Source: Blastobasis lacticolella (taxonomy: Eukaryota > Arthropoda > Insecta > Lepidoptera > Blastobasidae). From it: a DNA stretch of 64,000 nt. The translations under genes and the position numbers were made by a program. Below the pieces are notes generated by a model. It had not been told where the DNA came from and ran no database searches. It worked only from the letters and a program-made list of their open reading frames with translations. The stretch covers positions 3,364,001 through 3,428,000 of the forward strand of contig LR990060.1 in the NCBI GenBank assembly GCA_905147135.1. Reading direction: 5' to 3'. Every line of letters begins with the position of its first letter. Position 1 is the first letter of the stretch. Shown piece by piece: positions 31,705 through 43,624 of this stretch.

Positions 31705-33495
31705 ACGAAAGATCTGACTTGAGGCGACTGAATGATTATAACAATCTAATACGAACGACGGTAGCTTTGTAACATAAATTAATATTAAAACGACTTTGTG
31801 AATCTCGATATATTATATTTTAGGAAAACTTTCCTAAAAGTTGTATACTTTCTTGGGCGTTATTTAGGTTGGTTGGTGGATTTATAAGCATTATAATTAA
31901 ATGTTTGATTAAGTAAGTTGAAACATAATGGAACGATCTTTTGTGTGCATCTTTTATAATTATTCTGTGAAATAACTTCATTAATCTTACAATACGAAAT
32001 GATGATTGAATTACAATAATTAGAGGCTAATGTTGGATATATTGTGTAGAAGAAAAATATATAACTACTTTATGTACCTCCAAAACTCGTATACAAACTA
32101 GCACATATCTAAGTAAGTGTTGAAATTCATATCTTCCTGTCATAAAAAAATTACTTCAACCATATCACAGACTTGTAATATATTTGCAAGATATTACGAA
32201 AATTTATTAGCAGCTAACATATTTTGTATCGTGATGATTCGTCGTCGTCGTGATCATGATCGTCAATGATGATTTTCGATTCAAATGATATAATTTATGT
32301 CATAATAGTGTTACGTAGGTTTCGACAGAATTACAATTTTACTGTTTATACAAAAACTGGTGTATAATTGTAAAACTTTAGTCTATTTGATGTGAAAATG
32401 TATTTTGTAAGGGTTAAAATACATTATTGTGTGGTAAATGTCAATTCCGATTGCTTATCATAATTATACAAGGAAATTATATACCGTATTGACGTCATTG
32501 TTCTTTGTACCTATATTAAAATATTTGGAACATCTATTTAGATACCTTCTGCTTTTCTATTTTCTATAATAAAAATAAAAAGTCATAAAATTTCCATCCA
32601 CTTTAGATAATAGCCAATAAAAATATTGTAGAATCAGAATTGACATTTATAATTTTGATCACGAAGTTTTGGGTAAGTTTTCAATGATGATGAGCTTGGA
32701 GTATAATAAGCATAGACTTTCTTAATCTCTCTCTTACCTAACCTAACAAAACGTTGGTGGCATTGCCCTGCCCAATCAGGTAATAGACAATACAAGATGG
32801 CGAGATAATAATCCAATCATTCTGATTACACCAATTTGAAGAATGACTTGTCAATAATCATATTCGATTTACAAAGCCTATCTGTGGGGCTATTGGCTAT
32901 CTCAGTAGACAAGTGAATTTGACATAAAATTACTACTCTTATCTTCGAGTGGCCAACGAAGATGACGTAGTGTAGAATTATCTAATTTCAAATTCAGTTT
33001 CCAACTGACTTAGCCAATAGCTCCGCTGGGCAACCCAGCGCTTTGAATTACTATGGTACATTGTTTTTTTTCACTCAAAAACTTTGTCATCTAAATCATT
33101 ACAGCATCAACAGTATCAAATACAACGAATAAACATCGACATAAACAGAGAATACCCGGGGACATCTTGTCAGTATTCTTGAATGCTAACTAGAAAGTAC
33201 TAGAGTTTACTTAGATATCAAATTAGTGAGGCGTTGGCGTATTTTTGCTCAAAAGTTGGTGTTACCATCGAGTACGGTCTTGCCAACTTGGATCGTTTGA
33301 TTCTGACCAATAGCAACCAATGATCATGAGTGAGATGACATGACCAACAATTCGTGTTTTGACAACTAAGCTCTGTAGCCCCGCATTGGTTTGTTGCTAC
33401 CGTTTTTTGCGATTATCTGATTGGACAGGACTCCGCTACAATTATCCCCATTAGTCCATAATGTTATCATTGAGGTCTATGCTTAAAATACTGTG
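31705..33495. other. AT-rich DNA without recognised features
   Basis: No exon or named repeat. Short inverted phrases near 32900-33050 (cttgtcaataatcat, ttagccaatag) suggest one more decayed MITE, but ends were not defined. Confidence 0.45.
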
Positions 33496-33498
33496 TCT

Positions 33499-33702
33499 GG
33501 GGATCTAAAAGGCCACAGTTACGTTTCATATTATGATCCATATTAGAGTGCCACAATTTTATCTGATCCGGTGGCCAATACTGGAACTAAGTGACACCAT
33601 TTTGAATTGCCATGTCAATGTCAACAACAGCGACGCTGCAGATAAGTTTGTGACAAATACGAATCATATTATGAAACGCTAATGTGGCTTTTTAAGACCC
33701 CC
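33499..33702. repeat. MITE, 204 bp
   Basis: Inverted ends of ~40 bp: ggggatctaaaaggccacag with cgtttcatattatgat on the left; atcatattatgaaacg and ggctttttaagaccccc on the right. Same terminal theme as 17112-18568. No coding capacity. Confidence 0.75.
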
Positions 33703-33719
33703 TAGTCTGTGCTTGTTTA

Positions 33720-34570
33720 CACCTTTGAACTCTATGGTCACTAAATAAAACATTTTTTTTTGTGATTTTATAAGTATGGCGCTCGAACTCTGAATGTTAA
33801 AACTGGCGTGGATAGCATGTAGCATACAATATTTAATATTATAAATAAATATAGAATTTTATAGACCACTTCTACCTTTTTTATATTATTGTATTAAATC
33901 ACTAAGTTACGTAGTTAGTGAATTGTGGCAAGCTAAATAATAGGAGGCCAATTTTTCTAATTTATTATTTTTTTAGTCTTCGCAAGTTAACATAGTCAAT
34001 GTAATAAATATTATATAATATGGTAATTATATATTTATATAGATACGCTCGTTTCCAGTACGATGTTTTCACGTTTATAGATTTTTTTAGTTATATTATT
34101 TGTTATTTTTAATATTATATAGATTTTAAGTTGATCCTATTTTTTTATTTTTCTTTTGGTTACGAGCAGTACTGATTGGTAGATTAACTAACTGTAGTTT
34201 AAGTGTGTTTATAATAAAAATAGCCGCATAGGATAGCCGTTTGTGACATATCTGACTATATTGAGAAAAAAAAATTATGTACGTCCAAAAAGTTTTCATG
34301 TTGTACTCGAATTTATACTAAACTTCTCGCTTTAGTCGATTGGGACATAATATTTTTTTTATGTTGAACAACCCAAATAGGAATCTAATTAAAAAAAAAT
34401 GTTTTGCCAAAATCGCTACCCCATATATAGCATCTCCTGATTGAATGTTGTCTCACAAAAAGTTAAATAGCGTATGCGATGGTCTACGTATGTAATTAAT
34501 GAATTGGTGAAAATAAATGAATAATGTCCCAAAATTATTTGGTTTTTCTTTATTTCCCACTTTAAGTAGA
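33720..34570. other. AT-rich DNA without recognised features
   Basis: Low-complexity and AT-rich. No supported exon. Confidence 0.45.
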
Positions 34571-34744
34571 CCGTGGTCACCAGCAAAGAGAAAGCTGTTT
34601 ATGTCTATGTCAAAAGGTGTCTGACGCGACTGTTAGAAAGACCGTTTTTCGCTAGTAGTAAGTATTTAAAGGATCTACCAGACAGCGATTCCTTTGGATT
34701 ATGCGTTCTATTAGACAGAAAGCGGTCACGCGGTCAGGGGCCTA

Positions 34745-34850
34745 GTTCTTGCGCTGTGTTCTCGTACATTTTGAATTCGACATTTTTCTAGCCACATATC
34801 TCCATTAATAATGACATTGAAATGTCTATTGCAGCCAAAAATATTTTCTC
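34745..34850 (+). repeat. Copy 2 of the ~90 bp dispersed repeat
   Basis: Same orientation as the copy at 30035. The shared part starts at gaattcgac and ends near gcagccaaaa. Confidence 0.75.
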
Positions 34851-35224
34851 AACTCGAAGATCGGAACTTCGAACTTAAACGTCGAAAATGCTGTAATTAG
34901 CACTGCCGTTATTTAAACATAACAAATAGCACTGCTTTATAGAATTTTTATTAAATATATATCATAGGGCTTATACAGACTACAGGGTAGGTATTACTCG
35001 TTGAAATATGAAAACTGAGTCAGTAATATAAAATAAGCCATCGAGCCAAATTCTTGATTGGAATTCTAAATTTTGAATTGTGAAGGATTTAGAATTTTGC
35101 CCAGATGGAGATGGTATATCAGAAGGAGGTGATATACAATTATCACAACTTTTCTGACCGCGTAGGTCAACCAGAATGAATTCGAACGTAGAACGGAACG
35201 CGCACCGGTCTATCGCGTGATCGC

Positions 35225-35570
35225 TTGCTCAAAATTCAAAATTTCTTGATTGATTAGGACATTAAATATCTCTTTCAATCGTCAAAAATTAGGGGGTAGG
35301 AAAGTAGGAAGGAAACACAGTGACACGCTGACCGCCCTATGGCCGCAGCAAACCCACCCCACGCCAACCACGACCGGACCGTGCTCGACAATGCTAGGCA
35401 GAGCCGGACCGCGTTCGATATATTAAATAGGTATGTATATAAGAGTAAGCCAGTCCACCAAGGCAGCACCCGTCCAATTCAACCATATTTGAGGGAAAGG
35501 GCGACCCGGCCCCCACGCCACCGCCAGACAGACCTTTAAGTGAGCGTGCATCACACATGCTGTCTGATAT
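35225..35570 (+). mobile_element. LINE-like 5' end with ORF1 start
   Basis: Begins atttcttgattgattaggac, passes acacagtgacacgctgaccg, then reads RPIQPYLRERATRPP... and SERASHMLSD. The same 5' region and peptide start occur inverted at 60.29-60.69 kb (SHRPIQLYLREKSD), and the 5' region alone at 51.1 kb. Probably the 5' UTR and first codons of a retrotransposon gag-like ORF. The clade is unknown. Confidence 0.6.
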
Positions 35571-35659
35571 GTCCCATAGACATGGGCTCTTTCAAGACTT
35601 ATATGATTTTGCTACCCTCACAAGAGGTTAGAGATCTCATTAGAGAAGGCCAGCCCACC

Positions 35660-35856
35660 CCAGAGGGCTTAGTGTGAGTTCCGCTTGGATTTTACTTTAC
35701 TATCGCGTTTGCGTTTACGTCGAAATTAGTATGAAGAAAAAAACTTCATTTACGTACCACTAGACGGCGCTATAAATTTTTTCATACTAATTTTCACGTA
35801 AACGCAAACGCGATAGTAAAGTAAACTCCAAGCGAAACTCACACTAAGCCCTCTGG
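35660..35856. repeat. MITE, 197 bp
   Basis: Ends ccagagggcttagtgtgag and its inverse. The inverted arms are ~80 bp with few mismatches (gtttgcgtttacgt core). The interior is ~35 bp. Confidence 0.88.
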
Positions 35857-35869
35857 TGTCGCTCATATC

Positions 35870-36270
35870 ACAGCGGCGGTGACGACGCACCATTCGGCGG
35901 GACGGTTGCATTTAGCGCAGTTGTCAGGTAGTAGGACTCTGTCAAGCCTGAGGTGAGCGCCTGGGTGAGTACCACGATTTTTTGGAGATTTTTACCGCCA
36001 AGCAACAATGCTTGCGTTGTTGGGTTCCGGTGTGCAATAATAAGAGCAATTATAGGCATGAGGAGTTTCCTCTTAGTCCTCACAATTACAACGCACTTGC
36101 GGTTCTGCATTTTTGTTATCTGCTACGCAAATGCGAAATATTATACGTTGTCACGTTGGTCAAGGAGGTTTTTTAAGTCTAGACATAAATCGTAGATGTT
36201 ATGGGCCACAATTATCGCTTACCATCAGGTCTGTCTGCTCGTTTGTCGCTACGTATAATAAAAAAAACTT
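35870..36270 (+). repeat. Dispersed repeat, same family as 3435-3705
   Basis: Contains agcaacaatgcttgcgttgt, gcggttctgcatttttgtta, then gtagatgttatgggc and a caggt..gtctgctcgtttg tail followed by A-rich DNA. Confidence 0.6.
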
Positions 36271-36299
36271 GGGATGTTCTAAGGTGTTCATAAAAAAAG

Positions 36300-36425
36300 T
36301 TGTGCCGTCAATAGCCCGGTTGAGCTCTTGCGCACGAGGGCCCGGGGTCGGCCTGACCATGATCCAGGATTAGGTAGATCGGGTAATTACAGTGGAGTGA
36401 ATTACTGCCATCTGACCTTGAATTG
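36300..36425 (-). mobile_element. SINE family 1 fragment
   Basis: Tail-proximal part only (gcacgagggcccggggtc to cagtggagtga). Confidence 0.75.
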
Positions 36426-36590
36426 CCTACGTAATACAAAATAGCTGGCTTTTTGATCGTAAAAGGGAAATCGTTAATTATTAATAATTAATTAATTATC
36501 CTTCTGTAAAAACCTGTGTCTAATTTTCGATTTGTCACATAACATTTTGTAACATTATTATACTTAGTCACAAGTTGTCAGCATTTTTTC
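36421..36590 (+). repeat. Dispersed ~160 bp repeat, also at 41072
   Basis: Shares tctgtaaaaacctgt, aattttcgatttgt and cataacattttgtaac, in order, with 41072-41235. Confidence 0.65.
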
Positions 36591-36659
36591 CCGTATCTTA
36601 CATGGCTACCGTGATTACAATACGTAAGTACCTACGGCAAATATTTTTTCCGTTACAGT

Positions 36660-37310
36660 TAATCATCTTGCCGTCAATATCCCGGTTGTGATCTCGCGCA
36701 CGATGATCCGGGGTCCGCTTTAAATAAGAAATAAATAAATAAACTTTTATTTCAGACGATGGTCCATAGTTTGTTAGTATCTAGTGAACAAAAAAAAATT
36801 AATAATACTTATATCTAATGTTAGTAACAAATGCACACAGTTTACTTATCCTATTTTATATTAAAAATATGAGGTCTGCCCCAGTATGGACATCGTTCCA
36901 GTGGCCCATTATAGGACACTGAAACCGCTCCGCTATCGGTTGGAGGATAGTGTTGGCGCTCCCCCGTAATCAGGTCGTCCATGTAAATGTTGAAGAGTGT
37001 CGGAGAGCTGAGCCCTCCCTGTCTCACGCCACTCCCCAACCTGTACACGTCCGACTGCGAACCTGCCCATCTAACATAATTCGTTTGGTTGTCGTACCAG
37101 TACTTAAGCAACCCAATTATGTCCGTAGGCACATTTGTACTACTCACCAGCTTATACCACATCTTATTGTAATACACCAGGTCGAATGCTTTAGACAAGT
37201 CTAAAAAACATGCAAATACTGGTGTCTTACGATCGGCCTTGGCCATGACACAGGATTAGGCAGATTAGGTGATGCGAGTGCCATCTCACCTACAACTACA
37301 TTACTGACTG
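36660..37310 (-). mobile_element. SINE family 1 copy split by a LINE
   Basis: SINE tail sequence stops at ~36720 (ggtccgctt) and SINE body resumes at ~37240 (ccatgacacaggattaggca). The gap is filled by a LINE fragment, showing the LINE came second. Confidence 0.7.
36721..37240 (-). mobile_element. LINE reverse-transcriptase fragment
   Basis: The minus strand reads FACFLDLSKAFD, then WYDNQTNYVRWAG, GVRQGGLSSPTLFNIYMDDL. These are RT motifs of the A and B boxes. The YADD box is not reached and the A-rich tail follows at once, so the RT is internally deleted or truncated. CR1/L2-like by look. Confidence 0.82.
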
Positions 37311-37314
37311 CTGA

Positions 37315-38630
37315 ATACAAAGTGTTCATAGCATGTGTAGTATTTAGCTGGTTGAGACTAGGCATGTAGATGATTTGAAAACCAAGGTTTTAATCCTGTG
37401 TTATAAAGGTACCTATGAAAATATCTTCTGTAGTAAAATTCAGTATAGGAGTTACGATTCAAACTAAACCACTTCTTAGTAAACAAAGAGGCTTTTAAAC
37501 TCGGGGAACACCCAGGATGAGCTACTGATTATTATTCTACCCATTTTAGTCTGCTCATTGAAACATAATTTCATTGTAATTTATTAATAGATTTTCTGAT
37601 AAGCAATAATAATGTAATTATCTCACGAGTACAATTTAGATGCAAATTAAAGAAAGACCAAGGAGAAATGAAAAAACAAAAAATGATAATACTTAGTTCA
37701 TTAAAGCAGAGCCATTTCTACGTCGATTTCTACAAATCTTTTACGAGAGCACATAATTTATAATTCACGCCGCGCAAAATCATAATCTGCCTTTAAACGC
37801 TGTAAACCCCTCTCAATTTGTACTTTGTTACATCCTGGATGATCTAACTCCTTCTAAAGCTCCAGGACTGGATCTCTTAAATAAAGGACTTTTTCAGTTA
37901 GACTCTACGTTTGGCTTGCGAGTATATTTTCCGTAATGTTGATTGCACAAATATAAGTAAAATTATGAAATAAGCCATGGTGTTATTCTTTTTGTTTCGA
38001 TGCCTAACTTATTTAATTTCCAATTAGTAATTTTTAATTAAATAAATACATTTCATTTTCCTTGTTCAAAATACGTTATGGTAGACCTATCAATAACTTT
38101 TTAGTTATATTATAATACGACGACAAATCGTATTATTCTCAACTCAAAAGCGTTCGATAGAAAAAAATTATAACTATCACGTAGGTAAAGTTATCTGAGA
38201 CCTAATAACGTCAATTTATTAAGTGAAAGGTTATTTGATTTAGTAAAATTTTAGTAAACCTGTCTTGCGATCTTATATACTCAACACTCGTGCAACGGAA
38301 CTATTAGGAGACTTGACAGCCGGTGTCACACCTGTTAGACTTGGTTCATTTTTAAATATTATAGATATTATTAAGACTTAAGAAGTATTAAAAGTCACAG
38401 AATTAAACACCCTATAGACTCAACATGTCTTATCAAAAAACGCTGATTCTATCGAAAGGCCAATTAAGAAATGAAGCTGACCCGTATTATCTTATAACTA
38501 AGAAGTCAACTGTTATCATTATAACTTAATATATACTTAAAATACTGTGTAATGTTTATCACTTCATCGAAAAAACCCAATATACTTAAGTTCAATAGGG
38601 GTTATTATTTGATAATTAAAATAAATATAA
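37315..38630. other. AT-rich DNA without recognised features
   Basis: No exon, tRNA or named repeat recognised. Confidence 0.45.
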
Positions 38631-38863
38631 CTTACAATAAAAAAGTATTTACATAAATTTATCAAAGACAGTTTGCTGCGCAAAAACAATAATAAACAAA
38701 ATTAAAAATATAAGACAGTCAATAGTAATCCCAGTGTGCTGCTGAGCTGCTCTGTGGAGGTTTATTATTGCTCTTAAACCAATTTGGTATACACCATATT
38801 CGAGGATCCCAAGATGACCTATCAGTTTTTTAAACAAAAATACCGTTCAAAAAATCCTCGCTT

Positions 38864-39414
38864 CTATCTAGGAGACCTGGAACTATGATCCTGATTTTCT
38901 TGACCACCTGACATGGTGGATTCGGGGATACCTTGTGTGGTTTCAGTGCTTACCAACATTGTTCTGGTTTGTTGTCGTACGGAGGTCGGGCTGATAACGT
39001 TTTCAGGTGGTATTGCCTCTATAGGCGCTGCTTGTATCCCTAAAACAATTTTAACAATCAAATAATGTCATCTAGTAGCTACAATAAAGAATATATATTT
39101 GAAATTTTAAAACAAGGAAGCCGAAAAGTAGCAGATCTTCTCAATGGGAATCTAGAAGAACAAAAAAAAAATCATATAACTCGGACTGGGAATCGAACCC
39201 AGACCTCTTCGGTATCGCGCCGAATGCTCTTCTCTTAAGCTATGCGACATGAGTACATTTTAATTCACCTTGATATTCTATTGGGCCACATCGTCCATCA
39301 TCCGGTAACTTTTATCTTAGTTATTATTATTTCAAATATCACAGATTAAAAATACTTACATGATACTCCTGCAGTGAAAACGCACAACACCACTGCAAAG
39401 TTATGAAGGATCGT
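38864..39414 (-). CDS. Candidate small secreted peptide gene, two exons
   Basis: The exon at 39414-39360 joins the exon at 39039-38864 through a consensus donor (cat|gtaagt) and acceptor (attgttttag). The frame stays open and yields ~76 residues. The first exon encodes a hydrophobic stretch ILHNFAVVLCVFTAGVS, followed by QAAPIEAIPP, which looks like a signal peptide with cleavage near an AxA. The rest is Ser/Thr/Gln-rich, without Cys. TATAAAG on the minus strand starts at 39497. No in-frame ATG precedes the signal-like segment: the best-placed codon, 39414-39412, is ACG. Either the start is lost, or a 5' exon is missing, or the resemblance is chance. An AATAAA lies ~100 bp past the stop. No family recognised. 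Confidence 0.4.
39181..39255 (-). repeat. tRNA-like sequence (SINE head or pseudo-tRNA)
   Basis: The minus strand has a T-arm with ggttcgattcc and a stem ttcgg/ccgaa with a 7-nt loop. The loop lacks the invariant U33 and the acceptor stem does not pair, so it is not a functional tRNA. It lies in the intron of the candidate secreted peptide gene. Confidence 0.5.
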
Positions 39415-39774
39415 ACCTTTCCCCGAGCGATTTTGAACTCGTTATGTTGGACAGCTCGTTCATACGTTTTATTATTTACTTGTAATAAACCTTTATAGAA
39501 TTTAACGATGCTCGAAATTAGTGTCAATATGCGAAAATGCGTAAAAATTAATACTATACGTTATAAAACTAATTAATGTTACTCATTAAACTCGTTCTTC
39601 GAAAAATCTCATAAAACTGATTAAAAAATTAATCATATACCGTTGGTATATAGGTTTGTAATATTCTGTTCAAGATTTTTGTTCAAATATTTAAAGCCTA
39701 ATAATATGAATTCTATTCATAAGTAGTTCAGCACTGATACATCAATAATAAATAAAATAAATAAACATTCGTGG

Positions 39775-40000
39775 ACAAATTCACACAGCGCCATCTAGCC
39801 TAAGCAAAGCTTGTACTATGGGTGCTAGATAACTGATATACTACTTAAATACTTTTAAATACATACTTGTTATACATAGAACACCCAGACCCGAAACAGA
39901 AATTAAAATTCATCATTTCAATTTCTGCCCGGCCGGGAATCGAAACCGGGACCTCTTGCGTGGCCGTGTTGACCTTTGAACCACTCAGGTCGTCAATATA
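39775..40000 (-). mobile_element. SINE family 2 copy
   Basis: Reverse copy: cacacagcgccatctagcc at the 3' end and a tRNA-like head with cgggaatcgaaaccggg. Confidence 0.85.
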
Positions 40001-40091
40001 GATATAATAATAGAGAACAATATGTTCACTTAGTAAATTCGCCTCCAATATTTTTGCCAAGTCCCAATAAAAAAATACTTGGCAAGCTCTC

Positions 40092-40225
40092 CTAGGCTAC
40101 CCCTACCCACCCTACCTTACCCTGTCCCTACCCTACTCCTACCGTACCCTATAACTACCCAACCCCTAACTTACACCTACACTACCCCAGCCTACCCCTA
40201 CCCTATGCCTACCCTATCTATCTCT
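40092..40225 (+). repeat. Degenerate (CTACCC)n array
   Basis: Irregular ctaccc/ctacccta units over ~130 bp. The reverse-complement theme recurs at 51.68-51.80 and 60.06-60.28 kb. Confidence 0.85.
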
Positions 40226-40229
40226 ACTT

Positions 40230-40460
40230 CCGCCAAATTACGTAGGCAACAAGTGTCTGGCCATGCCACCCCCGCCGGGTACGGGAAGAAGAGGCCGGCC
40301 CACGGAAGCGATGGCTTGACGTCAACAAGAACTATATGCGTGCCAATAAGCTCACCTCCAAGGACGCCGAAGACCAAACGAGGTGGGCCAGGAGTAGTAG
40401 GAAAGCGGACCCTGGACCCTTGCGTGCCGCGCGGCGGCGCAACCAGGACGTAATGTATCG
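40230..40460 (+). mobile_element. LINE 3' end
   Basis: Translation gives RKRWLDVN, MRANKLTSKDAEDQTRWARS, RKADPGP, the C-terminal block of the 41.9 kb LINE family. Broken by a frame change. Confidence 0.7.
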
Positions 40461-40464
40461 TAAT

Positions 40465-41060
40465 GAGGAGTTTTCCAGTAGGTATTGTCAATTGGTTTCA
40501 AAAAGCATCAATAGATGGCGCTCCTACAATTTTGGTAATTTTATACCAAAAGGTTCGACGAAATGTGTTTTAATACTTACTTTTTATATTTGTATTGCGT
40601 CCATTCTCGATCCTAGTTTCCATGAAACGATTTGACTCAGTCAAATTGATGTTTGTTTGGTTTGTAATAATTTATTACAACCTCTAAAATGGTTGAAAAC
40701 GATTAATAAATACAATATAATCCAATACAACGTACCCAGTGTTTATATCCTGTTTGCTAAGAACCTATTTCAAGCGATTATCAATTACCAAAATTGTCGG
40801 GGCGCCATCTAGGGAGTGGTTAGGAATGCTTTAGATACCTATAAGAAAACTGCTTATTAAACGCTGCTGAGCATAAAACGAAGTCGCTTCCCGCCTTCTG
40901 TCCCCATGTACGCTTAGATCTTTTAAACTACGCAACGGATTTTAATGTGGGTGACAACAACGGATGAGTGTGTCAAGAGGAAGGTTTATAAGGATGTGTA
41001 TGTGTATACCAGAATGATGATGATGATGACGACATGACGTCCTAGTAAGATGAGAATGTG
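40465..41060. other. No feature recognised
   Basis: AT-rich DNA with (ATG)n at ~41013. No supported exon. Confidence 0.4.
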
Positions 41061-41071
41061 TAAAATTACAT

Positions 41072-41235
41072 GAATTGCCTTAGTGATACCCAATAGCTTT
41101 GGATTTTTATAGAACTGTTCGTAAAAGGTAAATCGTACATTATTAATAGTTATCCCTCTGTAAAAACCTGTAATTTTCGATTTGTGTCATAACATTTTGT
41201 AACATAATAATACCCTGTCATAAGTTGTCATTCTT
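41072..41235 (+). repeat. Second copy of the 36421 repeat
   Basis: See 36421-36590. ~160 bp similar in the same orientation. Confidence 0.65.
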
Positions 41236-41559
41236 TCAGATGAAATTCAAGCTTCGACTACTTCTTGTGAGTCTTGAAACTGCTGAAGTACATATTGCAG
41301 CTACCGCGCACAGGTCAATGTATCTACTTGTGTAATTGCCTTTTCGTTTGCCTTTATTTATATATTTAACATTTTATTGCACACCGTAAAATACATAGAG
41401 AAACATCATACATATAGACGACACAACAGGCACTACTTATTTCTAAAAGAAATTTCTTCCAGCAGGCCTACAGAAGAGAGATGAGATAAGTAACCTTTAT
41501 TGTAACTTTACACAGGGATCAGCCAGAAATATCAATTACCATTAAATACATTTTTACTC

Positions 41560-41625
41560 AGCCTGGAATCGAGCTCGGGACCTTCTGCAGCAGATCGTCA
41601 TGACATTGTTATACTCAAGATTTGT
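41560..41625 (-). repeat. Decayed tRNA-like SINE head
   Basis: ctggaatcgagctcgggacc on this strand mirrors the box B region of SINE family 2. The rest is degraded. Confidence 0.4.
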
Positions 41626-41924
41626 TCGTCTGGAACATTACATCTTAGGCTCGATGTCCACTCATGCAGTGCAGTGCACTGCGCGGCGCACCGCGCGGTG
41701 CCACGTCACGGTGACAACAAAAAAACCGTGGTGTATTTTTGGTTTTTCAAGTTAGGCCACGTACTCACGAGAAAGTTACAAGAGATTGTGAGTTAGGCAA
41801 CGTTTGCACGAGAGCTTTTTCGACGCTTTAACGCGCGAATCTGCCGACTCAAATGCAACGAAGGGAAACGTACAAAAAGGATACCATTCATTTTGGACTA
41901 AAATAATACTAGTGGGGTAATAAA

Positions 41925-43150
41925 AAAATAAATATACTATTGTCAGAATGCCAATACAGCTTCAGGCCGGGCTGCAGCACCATGGATCCAGTTTTTGCTC
42001 TCAGGGTCCTCCAGGAGTCCCATTACAGTAGGAATCAACTGTTGCATTACGCATTTCTAGACCTGCTGAGGGCTTTCGACAGTGTCCCTCGGGTGATAAT
42101 TTGGTGGGCACTGAGAGCAAAGTCTGTGCCCGAGGCGTACATTTGTATTATACAGGACATGTATGCCAATACTGGAGCTGTCGTCAAAACAATCGTAGGC
42201 CATACTAATTATGTCCCTTTCCGATTACTGTAGGTGTTCACCAGGGTTCTGTGCTGAGCCCTTACTTGATTGCATTGTGCTCGATTCCCTCTCAGCAGAA
42301 ATTCAGGACATGCCTCCGTGGCTTATGAAGTACGCTGACGACATCGTACTGGTGAGCAAGCTTAGGCAGGGCCTTGAGACCAGGGTAAACGCGTGGAAGG
42401 ATGTGCTACAAAACGGTGGTTTGAAACTGAACGTCGCCAAAACAGAGTATATGGCCAGCTACAACGCGGATACCGACACCATCCGTATAGGTAACGAAAC
42501 TGTCAATAGAACAGACAAATCCAAATACTTCGGATCCGTGATGCACGAGTCTGGTGATATCGGCCCCGATGTCAAGTCCCGAATCTATGCAGCTTGGGCC
42601 CAATGGCGGGAACTCACGGCAGTCATCTGTGACCGTAAAATCCCTGTCAAGCTCAAAGGTCTTATATACAAGAGTATAATTAGACCTGTGATATTCTATG
42701 GCTGCGAGACATGGCCAGCGCTGACAAAACCCGTTCGCGAACTTCACGCCAACGAAATGAAAATCCTGCGCTGGATGTGCGGAGTTAAACGGTTAGATCG
42801 AGTACGTAATGAATACATCCGTGGCAGTCTTGGCGTGAGGGATATCGCAGACAAGATCGAGGAGGCTCGCCTGCGCTGGTTTGGTGACGTGTGGTGTAAG
42901 CCTCAGGGATACGTAGGACATAGGTGCCTGAACCTGCCGGTATCAGGAAAGAGGCAACGTGGGTGACCCAAGAAGCGATGGATTGACTTCGCTGAGTCAG
43001 ATGCGAGAGCCAACGGCTTACGATGCGAGGATGCCGAAGACCATGCGAAGTGGAGAACAATTTGTAGAAAAGCGGACCCTGGCAGAGGATCATCTCACCT
43101 CAACCTCTGTGGATGGCTTACCGGCCAGTAGCCAGCATTCATAATGCAGC
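41925..43150 (+). mobile_element. LINE reverse transcriptase and C-terminus, inactivated
   Basis: Frame 1 (41940-42233) reads RPGCSTMDPVFALRVL and LDLLRAFDSVPR. Frame 2 (42211-42966) reads MKYADDIVLVSK with the catalytic YADD, LNVAKTEYM, then CETWPALTKPVRELHANEMK and RLRWFGDVWCKP. A frameshift at ~42230 and a TGA at 42964 break it, and the frame continues beyond the stop to KKRWIDFAESDARANG and RKADPGRG. The N-terminal endonuclease is missing. This is the reference copy for the fragments at 147, 1785, 40230 and probably 58.2-59.1 kb. Confidence 0.88.
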
Positions 43151-43399
43151 CTAGCAGTCTGATGGCTGTCACTGACATGGGCATTCCACCCGGTCACCGG
43201 CATTCGCTTCTTACGGCGTGAGGTACGCGCGCATGAACTTTTAACAGCACCCATTTGTAACGTTTTTACAATATTATTGTAGTACCTATCTATGCACTTA
43301 AAATCACAATAGTTGTCTTTGTCTAAGTTACATCCACATTACACTTACTCGTACACCTAACATAATTTACATTTAACAATTTACTTTGACAGAATTCAT

Positions 43400-43604
43400 C
43401 ATCATCACAGCCCATAACAGTCCACTGCAGGACTTCGGGCCTCTCCCACGAAAGGGGAGGTCATTGCCATAATCTCCACGCTTGGCAGGCGGGTTGGAGA
43501 TCGCAGTGCAGTTGATGTAAATCTACCCAGAAAGATGCTGCTGCCCACCTTTCGGATTTGTCCCTTAGTCGCCTCTTACGACACCCACGGGAAGAGATGG
43601 GGTA
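43400..43604 (-). repeat. Repeat family A copy with 12 bp target duplication
   Basis: 205 bp reverse copy flanked by exact gacagaattcat at 43388-43399 and 43605-43616. Confidence 0.92.
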
Positions 43605-43624
43605 GACAGAATTCATAGTAGGTA

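Noticed and set aside
34573..34791. 72-codon frame rich in charged residues
   Set aside because: It overlaps a duplicated non-coding block at its end, and no homology pattern could be recognised.
39181..39255. Possible functional tRNA gene on the minus strand
   Set aside because: The T-arm is good, but the anticodon loop lacks U33 and the acceptor stem does not pair.
41650..41700. GC-rich gcgcggcgcaccgcgcggtg segment as a regulatory CpG element
   Set aside because: It resembles the terminal part of a repetitive element and has no gene next to it; the evidence is too thin for a call.
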